From Tissierellaceae bacterium (lineage in GTDB: Bacteria > Bacillota > Clostridia > Tissierellales > Tissierellaceae), in the NCBI GenBank assembly GCA_029257065.1, contig JARIDA010000007.1, positions 1 to 39,095 of the forward strand: 39,095 nt of DNA, in the 5' to 3' direction. Position numbers and translations under genes: made by a program. Positions 1-6,454 of the stretch are shown here, piece after piece (the first letter of the stretch is position 1; each line of letters starts with the position of its first letter). A model generated the notes under the pieces. It searched no databases. It saw nothing but the letters and a program-made list of their open reading frames with translations, and was not told the origin of the DNA.

Positions 1-510
1 AAGAAAGAGTATCTACTATAGTTATGGAGAATTTGAAAAACATAAGAAAGACTGCCTATTCCTTAAAAAGAGCCGACAAAAACCTAAACTCATGGGCATT
101 TTATGAGCTACAAAGCTTTATAGATTATAAAGCTAAACTAGCAGGAATAAAAGTAGTTTATATTAATCCAAAATATACATCTCAAACTTGTAATAAATGC
201 AAATTAGTAGAAAAATCTAATAGGAAAAGAAATCTATATACATGTTATTGCGGAAATAAGGTACATGCAGATTTAAATGCTGCAAGGAATATATGTAATA
301 TAGGTATAGAAGCTGTGAATCAGCAATCTGCTTAGATGGTAATAGTCTAAGTGCCTAAGATAGTATATCTACTCTTAGGAGGGGTGTTGACACACCCTTA
401 AGCCTACAAATACTAAGATACTAGAAATAGACTTCTTTTTAATTAGTAGGCAACCTAGTAATTTCTTTATAGGAATCCCCTTTCATGTTAATGGGAGGGG
501 AGGATGTCAA
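1..510 (+). mobile_element. 3' part of an IS200/IS605-type (TnpB-carrying) insertion sequence
   Basis: The stretch holds the end of a tnpB gene, then about 175 non-coding bases with hairpins, then a terminal hairpin: TCCCCTTTCAT (476-486) pairs with ATGGGAGGGGA (491-501) around a GTTA loop, with two T.G pairs. It ends in GATGTCAA at 503-510; TCAA is a known right-end cleavage sequence in this family. Position 511 onward reads as the interior of a RelA/SpoT gene, so the boundary is placed at 510. The left end, and any tnpA, lie outside the window. No target duplication is expected for this family. Confidence 0.8.
3..335 (+). CDS. tnpB: TnpB (IS605 OrfB) RNA-guided nuclease, C-terminal part
   Basis: The reading frame is open from the window edge, so the gene begins upstream; the ATG at 24 is internal. 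The visible part carries the RuvC-like glutamate of IVMENL just after the edge, a zinc ribbon of CNKC and CYC type around residues 55-75 counted from that ATG, and the last RuvC aspartate in HADLNAARNI. TnpB proteins are guide-RNA-directed DNA nucleases that help IS200/IS605 elements persist. Nothing in the visible part suggests decay, but the first RuvC motif and the N-terminus cannot be seen, so activity is undecided. Confidence 0.85.
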   Translation, partial: ERVSTIVMENLKNIRKTAYSLKRADKNLNSWAFYELQSFIDYKAKLAGIKVVYINPKYTSQTCNKCKLVEKSNRKRNLYTCYCGNKVHADLNAARNICNIGIEAVNQQSA

Positions 511-526
511 TTATTATCACGATGAT
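336..526 (+). ncRNA. Candidate omega RNA (TnpB guide RNA) and its guide
   Basis: In this family the guide RNA covers the 3' end of tnpB and the right end, and the guide is the flanking DNA just past the element. Two compact hairpins fit a scaffold: CCTAAGA 354-360 with TCTTAGG 373-379, and GGGTGT 382-387 with ACACCC 392-397 around a TGAC loop. The terminal hairpin follows at 476-501. The guide would start at 511, inside the disrupted RelA/SpoT gene. The RNA ends are assumed from the family, not seen. Confidence 0.4.
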
Positions 527-1339
527 GTATATAGAGTTGAGGAAATGATAAGGAATAATTTTATTGTAGACCCAGAAAACTCTATAGACAAGGCCAAAAG
601 TATGGAATATGACAGATTTGGATATTTGTCACTACATTATGTAGTTCAATTGGGTGAAAAATTCTATAATAGGAAGGAATATAGAGAGTATAGGGGAATT
701 AAATTTGAAATACAAATAAGAACCATTTTTCAAGATGCCTGGGCAGAAATAGAACATGATTTAGGATATAAAAATGAAAAGGGAATCCCAGATAGGGTAA
801 GAAGAGATTTTTCTAGATTGGCTGGCCTTTTGGAATTGGCTGACAAGGAATTCCAAAGTATAAGAGACTCAATAAATAATTATGAAGATGAAATGATTGA
901 AAAAGTAAAGATTTTAAGAGAGATAATAAAGTTGGATTATACAACTATAAAAAAATATGTGACTTATAATGAAACATATAGAAGCATGATAAATTTTATA
1001 GGAAAAGAAATTGAAATTAAAAAGGCGAAAAATATTGGAGAAATGTCTAAATACTTAATATCTGCAGGCATTGTAACATTAAATGAAGTAGAATATTTAA
1101 TAAATGAGAATCAAAGGTTTATTCTCAATATGATTAAATATGAAAGAGTGGAAATATATAATTATGTGGGAGAAACAGATATATTGCTCTATATTTGCTA
1201 TGCAAAGCTATTAAAAGAAGAGAATAGTGAAAAGAAATTAATTCAATTTTGGAATGAAAATGGTTATACTAATTCAGATATAAGAAGAGAACATCAAATT
1301 GGATGGATTAGAAATATGGAGAAATATATGGAAATGTAA
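511..1339 (+). pseudogene. RelA/SpoT-domain (alarmone synthetase-like) gene, 5' end removed by IS insertion
   Basis: From about 511 the frame encodes the second half of a RelA/SpoT nucleotidyltransferase domain: a YRVEEMI helix, FGYLSLHYVV and KFEIQIRTIFQDAWAEIEHD, the last containing the catalytic-site glutamate of EIQIRT. The N-terminal half with the basic ATP-binding motifs and the magnesium-binding aspartate is absent, because the IS right end sits directly before it. An ORF can be read from an ATG at 485, but its first residues come from the IS terminal hairpin and it has no ribosome site. A helical C-terminal extension of about 150 residues follows the domain, longer than in RelP/RelQ. 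A terminator lies downstream. The product is very unlikely to make alarmones. Confidence 0.8.
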
Positions 1340-1395
1340 GGAAAATATGGAAAGAAAATAATTTAAATGATATAATTATTTTAGAATATTAGAGA

Positions 1396-1428
1396 AAGGG
1401 TCAATAGATAGGACTATTGACCTTTTTT
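1396..1428 (+). terminator. Intrinsic terminator after the RelA/SpoT remnant
   Basis: Stem GGTCAATAG (1399-1407) and CTATTGACC (1414-1422), a 6-base loop, then six T. Flanking A and T runs also allow use on the other strand. Confidence 0.85.
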
Positions 1429-1457
1429 AATGTTAATATTAAAAAAGGAGTATTTAG

Positions 1458-2999
1458 ATGAGTGAGAAAAATAGAGTGGCACAATCTGCCATTATGATTT
1501 CAGTATTTACTTTGATTTCAAAGTTCTTAGGTTTTATCCGAGAGGTTATGATAGCCTCTAAATTTGGTTCTGGAATGGAAACAGACACTTATTTTGTTGC
1601 TATGACAGCAACGGTTATAATAGTTGGGACATTGGGCTCAGCATTGAACACCACTCTTATACCTATATTCTCTGAAGTGGGAGAGAAATATGGTCATAAG
1701 GGAAAATTAGTTTATTTGAATAATATAATTAATTTAGTAATTATAGTTACAATAATAATGATGGTATTAGGATTTATAGGAGCTCCTTTAGTGGTTAAGA
1801 TATTAGCAAAGGGATTTGAAGGAGAACAATTTCACCTAGCAGTAAAGTTGAATAGAATAGGATTACCCATAGTTATGATACTTGGTTTAACACATGTATT
1901 GGCAGGTTTTTTAAATGGAAATCAAATATTTGGTCCACCGGCAATTGCAGGTATTCCTTATAATATAGTATTTTTAATTTATTTATCCCTATTTGCAGCA
2001 ATTCCAAAAATAGAGACACTTATGTTAATAACTGTATTTGCAACATTTTTCCAGTTTTTAATTCATGTGCCGGCGGTTAAACATATGAGATATAAATTTA
2101 AACCAAGAGTGGATTTTAAAGATCCATTTCTAAGAAAGGCTATGATATTAATAGGGCCAGTTCTTTTAGGATCTGCAGTTCAACAGATAAATGTGGTAAT
2201 AGATAGGACATTGGCTTCAGAACTTGCTCATGGTAGTTTATCTGCACTTACATATGCAAGTAGAATAAATGAAATGGTAATAGCTGTTTTTGTAATGGCA
2301 ATAACCACTGTGGTTTTTCCAATGTTGTCTAATGCTTTTGCAAAGGATGATACTGACGGAGTAAAGGAGATACTTAGTCAGGGAGTAAATATAATATTAC
2401 TGGTAACAGTTCCAGCAACTATTGGAATGATACTGCTTGCAGAACCAGTGGTTTATCTATTTTTCCAAAGGGGAGCTTTTACAGAAGGGGCTACAAATAT
2501 GACCAGTATAGCCTTAATATTTTATTCTATAGGACTTGTAGGTTCATCTTTAAGATTGATGTTGAATAGAGTATATTATTCTTTTCAAGATACCTTAACC
2601 CCAATGAAAAATGGAGCTATAGCAGTAGTAGTTAATATTGTATTTAATTTAATATTAATAAGAAGTATGGGACATGGAGGTTTAGCTTTAGCCACAAGTA
2701 TATCTGCAACTGTGACTACAATTTTATTATTTATAAGTTTAAGACAAAAAATAGGACCAATAGGTTTAAGTGGATATTTTAATTCTTTTTTAAAAACCAC
2801 ACTGGCATCACTAATAATGGGATTCGTTGTGTATGTTATTTACTATAGGCTAGGAGGATTGCTTCCAGACAAAAAATTGGTTCAAATGCTTATGTTATTA
2901 GTATCCATAATGGGTGGAATGCTAACTTATTTTGGAATGTGTATTATATTAAAAATAAAAGAACTTCAATTAGTAATGGATAAATTATTTAAAAAATAA
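1458..2999 (+). CDS. murJ: MurJ/MviN lipid II flippase
   Basis: This 513-residue polytopic membrane protein of the MviN/MurJ (MOP superfamily) type moves lipid-linked peptidoglycan precursor from the inner to the outer face of the membrane. The N-terminus (ISVFTLISKFLGFIREVMIA) is the typical MurJ first helix with its conserved Arg-Glu, and about 14 hydrophobic segments follow. Length is normal. An AAGGAG ribosome site precedes the ATG. The gene lies between two terminators and only 29 bases follow the upstream one, so its promoter is unclear; it may rely on read-through or on AT-rich sequence in 1340-1395. In some Gram-positives MurJ is redundant with Amj; this window cannot show whether that holds here. 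Confidence 0.9.
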   Translation: MSEKNRVAQSAIMISVFTLISKFLGFIREVMIASKFGSGMETDTYFVAMTATVIIVGTLGSALNTTLIPIFSEVGEKYGHKGKLVYLNNIINLVIIVTIIMMVLGFIGAPLVVKILAKGFEGEQFHLAVKLNRIGLPIVMILGLTHVLAGFLNGNQIFGPPAIAGIPYNIVFLIYLSLFAAIPKIETLMLITVFATFFQFLIHVPAVKHMRYKFKPRVDFKDPFLRKAMILIGPVLLGSAVQQINVVIDRTLASELAHGSLSALTYASRINEMVIAVFVMAITTVVFPMLSNAFAKDDTDGVKEILSQGVNIILLVTVPATIGMILLAEPVVYLFFQRGAFTEGATNMTSIALIFYSIGLVGSSLRLMLNRVYYSFQDTLTPMKNGAIAVVVNIVFNLILIRSMGHGGLALATSISATVTTILLFISLRQKIGPIGLSGYFNSFLKTTLASLIMGFVVYVIYYRLGGLLPDKKLVQMLMLLVSIMGGMLTYFGMCIILKIKELQLVMDKLFKK

Positions 3000-3009
3000 T
3001 ATATATAGA

Positions 3010-3045
3010 AAAATCTCCAAATTGAATTTTCAATTTGGAGATTTT
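3010..3045. terminator. Bidirectional terminator between murJ and the ComK-like gene
   Basis: A perfect 14-bp stem, ATCTCCAAATTGAA (3013-3026) with TTCAATTTGGAGAT (3029-3042), is flanked by A and T runs. It serves murJ on the plus strand and the convergent gene on the minus strand. Confidence 0.9.
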
Positions 3046-3591
3046 TTAATTTTTTAAATAGGTATTTTCAAATTCACATATTATATTTATAAGTTTGTTA
3101 ATATCTTCTTTGGAAACAGGATAGGTTTTCATTTCTCTTTTTACAAAGCAATTCATTACTATATTTCCATTATGTATATGTTTTTCAACTGTATTTATAT
3201 TGGCTAAGCACTGGATTGCATGTTGATTCTTTAATCTTATTTCTGTAAATCCATTTTTGTCTATTATATTATCTATGAATTTTAAATTTATATATCCAAA
3301 GGCAGGATCGTTTTTAAATCTAGGTATTCTGGTTTTAATTGGGATGAAAATATTGTTTTGATCAAATGGAATAGGTACTAGATTTTTCGCATTTATAAAC
3401 TTTGAATAAACACGTTTGCTCTCTTTTAAATTGATCATATAGTATTTTTCAAGAGCTTTTATAATAGTTGCCAATTTATAATTCAAAACAAAATTATTTC
3501 TATCTTGGACTAAAATCTCTGTACAATCTCCAATATTTTCTCTGTATATGGGAACTATTCCCACTAATATATTTTCGTATAATCTTTTCAT
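3046..3591 (-). CDS. ComK-like competence transcription factor (putative)
   Basis: This 181-residue soluble protein shares the general pattern of ComK: a central PIPFDQNNIFIPIKT block, like the VDPSNQIFLFPT region of Bacillus ComK, then a glycine-aromatic-isoleucine element (FGYIN), a TEIRL strand with a following turn, and a basic C-terminal part. Length is close to Bacillus ComK (192). ComK family proteins are DNA-binding activators of natural transformation genes. AAGGAGG (3599-3605) lies 7 bases before the ATG. The gene is divergent from a sigma factor gene. The promoter carries a LexA-type box, which suggests induction by DNA damage. The assignment rests on pattern memory only; another regulator family is possible. 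Confidence 0.5.
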   Translation of the reverse strand: MKRLYENILVGIVPIYRENIGDCTEILVQDRNNFVLNYKLATIIKALEKYYMINLKESKRVYSKFINAKNLVPIPFDQNNIFIPIKTRIPRFKNDPAFGYINLKFIDNIIDKNGFTEIRLKNQHAIQCLANINTVEKHIHNGNIVMNCFVKREMKTYPVSKEDINKLINIICEFENTYLKN

Positions 3592-3611
3592 TTAAATTCC
3601 TCCTTAATAAT

Positions 3612-3640
3612 AGAATAACAGAACATGTGTTCGGCATCAA
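3612..3640 (-). promoter_or_regulatory. Promoter of the ComK-like gene with a LexA/DinR box in the spacer
   Basis: On the minus strand TTGATG (3640-3635) and TATTCT (3617-3612) are 17 bases apart. The spacer contains CGAACACATGTTCT (3633-3620), which matches the Bacillus LexA/DinR consensus CGAACRNRYGTTYG at 13 of 14 positions. LexA bound there would block RNA polymerase. The predicted start of transcription falls just before the ribosome site, giving a very short leader. Confidence 0.6.
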
Positions 3641-3657
3641 GTTAATATTAAAATCTA

Positions 3658-3698
3658 ATGACTTTTATAAAGTAATTTCAGAAGTTTATAAAAGTCAT
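3658..3698. repeat. 14-bp inverted repeat in the divergent region
   Basis: ATGACTTTTATAAA (3658-3671) and its exact reverse complement TTTATAAAAGTCAT (3685-3698) are separated by 13 bases. There is no T-run, so this is not a standard terminator. It lies between the divergent ComK-like and sigma genes and could be an operator or an RNA hairpin. Confidence 0.6.
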
Positions 3699-3811
3699 GG
3701 TAAATAGGCAGAAAGAATTATAGATTTTTCTAAACTTCTCATTAAATCTCTTAAAGTCTGGTTTTCCAAATTAATATTAAATCTTATATATTTTCTATAA
3801 GAGGTGATATT

Positions 3812-4363
3812 ATGTTTCAAGAATTAGTAAAAAAGGCAAAGCAGGGAGATGTGGATTCCAAGAGAGAAATAGTAATGAATTTACAACCATTATTGGTCAG
3901 TTCAATAAGAAAATATTATAATATTAGAGAAGAGTACGAGGATTCAATGCAAGATGGTAATTTATTAATACTTGAATGCATAGAGACTTATGATTATGGG
4001 CAAGGAGTGTATTTCTTGGCCTATATAAAGTCTAAGTTGATGTATTTATATTTAAACAAGAACAAGATAAAAAAACATGCAAGTTTAAATGAAAAGTTAG
4101 AAGATGGGGAAGGGGAAGTAATTGATTTGATCCAATCTGAAGATATGGATATTCTAGAAAGATTGATTCTATCTCAAGGAAATATGGATTTGTATAATGC
4201 ATATGAAAAATTAAGTGAAAGAGAAAAGCAAATAATTAGTCTATTTTATATTAAAGGAGATAATATGAAAGAAATTTCTGAAGAATTGGAAATATCTTAT
4301 AGAACTGTAGTTAATACCAAGACAAATGCTATAGCTAAATTGAGAAAATATTTAGAAAAGTAA
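3812..4363 (+). CDS. Sigma-70 family RNA polymerase sigma factor
   Basis: The 183-residue protein has a region 2-like part (about residues 25-85, with YEDSMQDGNLLILECIETYD and FLAYIKSKL) and a region 4 helix-turn-helix near the C-terminus (LSEREKQIISLFYIKG, then ISEELEISYRTVVNTKTNAIAKL split over two helices). There is no region 1 or region 3, so it is an alternative sigma factor of the short SigH/ECF-like kind. GAGGTGAT precedes the ATG. No strong promoter is visible upstream. It is divergent from the ComK-like gene, and short sigma factors control competence in several Firmicutes, so a joint role is an inference. No anti-sigma gene is adjacent. Confidence 0.75.
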   Translation: MFQELVKKAKQGDVDSKREIVMNLQPLLVSSIRKYYNIREEYEDSMQDGNLLILECIETYDYGQGVYFLAYIKSKLMYLYLNKNKIKKHASLNEKLEDGEGEVIDLIQSEDMDILERLILSQGNMDLYNAYEKLSEREKQIISLFYIKGDNMKEISEELEISYRTVVNTKTNAIAKLRKYLEK

Positions 4364-4441
4364 GGAGAATTAGATCTATTCGATTTAAAATAATTCAATG
4401 GGTTTAATCTATTAAATCTTGAGAAAATAGCAATCTATCTA

Positions 4442-4470
4442 TTGACTATGACAGTCCCTAATGGTATAAT
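4442..4470 (+). promoter_or_regulatory. Consensus sigma-A promoter not followed by a gene
   Basis: TTGACT (4442-4447) and TATAAT (4465-4470) have an exact 17-base spacer. It is among the best-matching promoters in the window, and transcription from it meets a terminator about 75 bases later. Confidence 0.75.
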
Positions 4471-4476
4471 ATTGTT

Positions 4477-4554
4477 AGTGAGTGATATTTCACATAAGTA
4501 TGACCTTATAACTATAAATGAAAAAAGCTATCTTTTTTAAGATAGCTTTTTTGT
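4477..4554 (+). ncRNA. Candidate small RNA of about 75 nt
   Basis: It is bounded by the promoter at 4442-4470 and the terminator hairpin at 4521-4552. There is no ribosome site and no ORF longer than three codons ahead of the hairpin. GTGATATTTCAC (4492-4503) may form a small 5' hairpin. The family is unknown. It could also be a short aborted leader. Confidence 0.45.
4521..4554 (+). terminator. Terminator of the candidate small RNA
   Basis: AAAAAAGCTATCTT (4521-4534) pairs perfectly with AAGATAGCTTTTTT (4539-4552) around TTTT. The 3' arm supplies the T-run. Confidence 0.85.
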
Positions 4555-4560
4555 TTTCTA

Positions 4561-4596
4561 AAAACAGCCTTTTCCTATAAAAAAGGCTGTTTTTTC
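4561..4596. terminator. Second, tandem terminator
   Basis: AAAACAGCCTTTT (4561-4573) pairs with AAAAGGCTGTTTT (4581-4593), loop of 7. A and T runs on both sides make it usable on either strand. Together with the previous one it isolates pyrG from upstream transcription. Confidence 0.85.
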
Positions 4597-4705
4597 TATT
4601 TTAAATATAATTAAATAATAATAAAAAAATATACATCAAATATGAAAAAATAATGGTATGATAGAGATTAGAAAGAAAATATTGAAAAGCTAACATTCAG
4701 CTATA

Positions 4706-4734
4706 TTGACAGAAGGTGCATTATATTATAGACT
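4706..4734 (+). promoter_or_regulatory. Likely pyrG promoter
   Basis: TTGACA (4706-4711) is a perfect -35. The -10 could be TAGACT (4729-4734, 17-base spacer) or TATAGA (4727-4732, 15-base spacer). No leader hairpin with a T-run lies before pyrG. Confidence 0.5.
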
Positions 4735-4784
4735 ATTAGAGTTAAATAGTGATTTATATTGTATATAAATAGGGGGTAAATAAA

Positions 4785-6410
4785 TTGGGTACAAAGTATA
4801 TATTTGTAACCGGTGGGGTTGTTTCTTCATTAGGAAAAGGAATAACAGCTGCAGGTTTAGGTCAATTATTAAAGAGTAGAGGTTTTAGTGTTAATATTCA
4901 AAAATTCGATCCATATTTAAATGTAGATCCTGGAATAATGAGTCCATATCAGCATGGAGAAGTTTTTGTTACAGAGGATGGTGCTGAAACGGATTTAGAC
5001 TTAGGACATTATGAAAGATTTATAGATGAAAATTTAAATAAAAATTCCAGTGTATCAGCAGGGAAAGTATATTGGTCAGTTTTAAATAATGAAAGAGATG
5101 GTAAGTTTGATGGTGGAACTGTTCAGGTTATTCCACACATTACAAATGAAATAAAAGCTAGAATGATGAAAACAGCCAGTGAGAGCAATGTGGATATAGT
5201 TATTACTGAAATAGGTGGAACTGTTGGAGATATAGAATCTCTACCTTTTTTAGAGGCTATTAGACAAATTAAATATGAAGTGGGGAAAGAAAATGCTATG
5301 TATATTCATGTAACCCTAGTTCCATATTTAAGTAAGGCAGGAGAATTAAAGACTAAGCCAACACAACACAGTGTAAAAGAGTTAAGAGGACTTGGAATTC
5401 AACCGGATGTTTTAATTTGTAGAACCGAATTACCACTGGAGCAAAGTTTGAAAAATAAAATTGCATTGTTTTGTGACTTGGATCCAGAAGAAGTTATAGA
5501 GAATAGAGATGTATCTACTATATATGAGATTCCTTTGATGTTGGAAGAAAAAGGATTACCAGAATTAGTATTGGAACATTTAAGTTTAGAAGAGAAAAAA
5601 GAAGTAGATTTAGAAGAGTGGTCTAAAATAGTCCATATAGTTAATAATCCACAGGGAGAGGTTAATATTGCTTTGGTTGGAAAATATGTTGAATTAAAAG
5701 ATGCTTATCTTTCAACAGCTGAAGCTATTTTACATGGTGCAATAGCTAATAAAATTGCAGTGAATATTGACTGGATTCATTCTGAAGAAGTAAATGACAG
5801 TAATGTTAAGAATATATTACAAAATGTAGATGGAATAATAGTACCAGGTGCATTTGGTGAAAGAGGTATAGACGGCAAGATATCAGCGATTAAGTATGCT
5901 AGAGAAAACAAAATTCCTTTCTTTGGAGTGGGAATGGGCATGCAAATGGCAGTTGTGGAGTTTGCTAGAAATGTGGTAGAATTAGAGGGAGCAGATAGTA
6001 TTGAAATAAACCCTGAAACTGAATATCCAGTAATCAATGCCTCAGAATTAAGAGAGCATAGAGATCAACGTGACAAAGATAAGCCTAAGATGAGATTAGG
6101 AACATATCCTTGTAAATTGAAGAAGTCTAGTAGAGCGTCTAAAGTTTATGGTTCAGAAATAATATATGAAAGACATAGACATAGATATGAATATAACTTA
6201 GCTTATAAAGACCAATTGGAAAGTAAGGGGCTAATTTGCTCAGGAATTTCTCCAGATGAAAGATTGGTAGAGATTGTAGAATTAGAGGATCATCCTTGGT
6301 TTGTAGGAGTTCAATATCATGCAGAATTTAAATCAAGACCAACTAGACCACATCCATTATTTAAAGATTTTATAAAAAATGCATATGAATATGGATTAGA
6401 TGAGAAATAA
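4785..6410 (+). CDS. pyrG: CTP synthase with a degenerate glutaminase site
   Basis: CTP synthase converts UTP and ATP to CTP, normally with ammonia from glutamine. The synthetase domain (about 1-265) looks intact: [43 protein letters not shown]. The C-terminal class I amidotransferase domain is full length (541 residues), but the motif GICLGMQ reads GVGMGMQ, so the catalytic cysteine is Gly383 (codon GGA, two changes from any Cys codon). The oxyanion loop PGGFG reads PGAFG (Ala356), and HPE reads HAE (His512 and Glu514 kept). Glutamine hydrolysis should be lost, leaving ammonia-dependent synthesis. Start is TTG behind GGGGG. A separate intact pyrG elsewhere cannot be excluded. Confidence 0.93.
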   Translation: MGTKYIFVTGGVVSSLGKGITAAGLGQLLKSRGFSVNIQKFDPYLNVDPGIMSPYQHGEVFVTEDGAETDLDLGHYERFIDENLNKNSSVSAGKVYWSVLNNERDGKFDGGTVQVIPHITNEIKARMMKTASESNVDIVITEIGGTVGDIESLPFLEAIRQIKYEVGKENAMYIHVTLVPYLSKAGELKTKPTQHSVKELRGLGIQPDVLICRTELPLEQSLKNKIALFCDLDPEEVIENRDVSTIYEIPLMLEEKGLPELVLEHLSLEEKKEVDLEEWSKIVHIVNNPQGEVNIALVGKYVELKDAYLSTAEAILHGAIANKIAVNIDWIHSEEVNDSNVKNILQNVDGIIVPGAFGERGIDGKISAIKYARENKIPFFGVGMGMQMAVVEFARNVVELEGADSIEINPETEYPVINASELREHRDQRDKDKPKMRLGTYPCKLKKSSRASKVYGSEIIYERHRHRYEYNLAYKDQLESKGLICSGISPDERLVEIVELEDHPWFVGVQYHAEFKSRPTRPHPLFKDFIKNAYEYGLDEK

Positions 6411-6454
6411 AAAATCTTAGTTGTATTAACTTATGAATTTAGGAGGGATGGAGT

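Larger units (their letters stand above)
4364..4784. other. 421-bp gene-free region between the sigma gene and pyrG
   Basis: It holds, in order, a consensus promoter (4442-4470), a terminator (4521-4552), a second terminator (4561-4593), an AT-rich stretch, and a likely pyrG promoter near 4706-4734. No convincing ORF is present. The GGGC transcript start and leader terminator that control pyrG in Bacillus by reiterative G addition are not seen. Confidence 0.7.

Noticed and set aside
485-510. Taking the ATG at 485 as the true start of a complete RelA/SpoT gene
   Set aside because: It lies in the terminal hairpin of the insertion sequence, has no ribosome site, and the encoded domain lacks its first half.
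3468-3707. 79-codon plus-strand ORF
   Set aside because: It runs antisense to the start of the ComK-like gene and through its promoter, has no recognisable protein features, and ends at the inverted repeat.
3641-3811. ComK boxes (AAAA-N5-TTTT) before the sigma gene
   Set aside because: A and T runs are common here, but none shows the required paired spacing.
4594-4784. Bacillus-type pyrG attenuator (GGGC start with leader terminator)
   Set aside because: No GGGC near the predicted start and no hairpin with a T-run between the likely promoter and pyrG.
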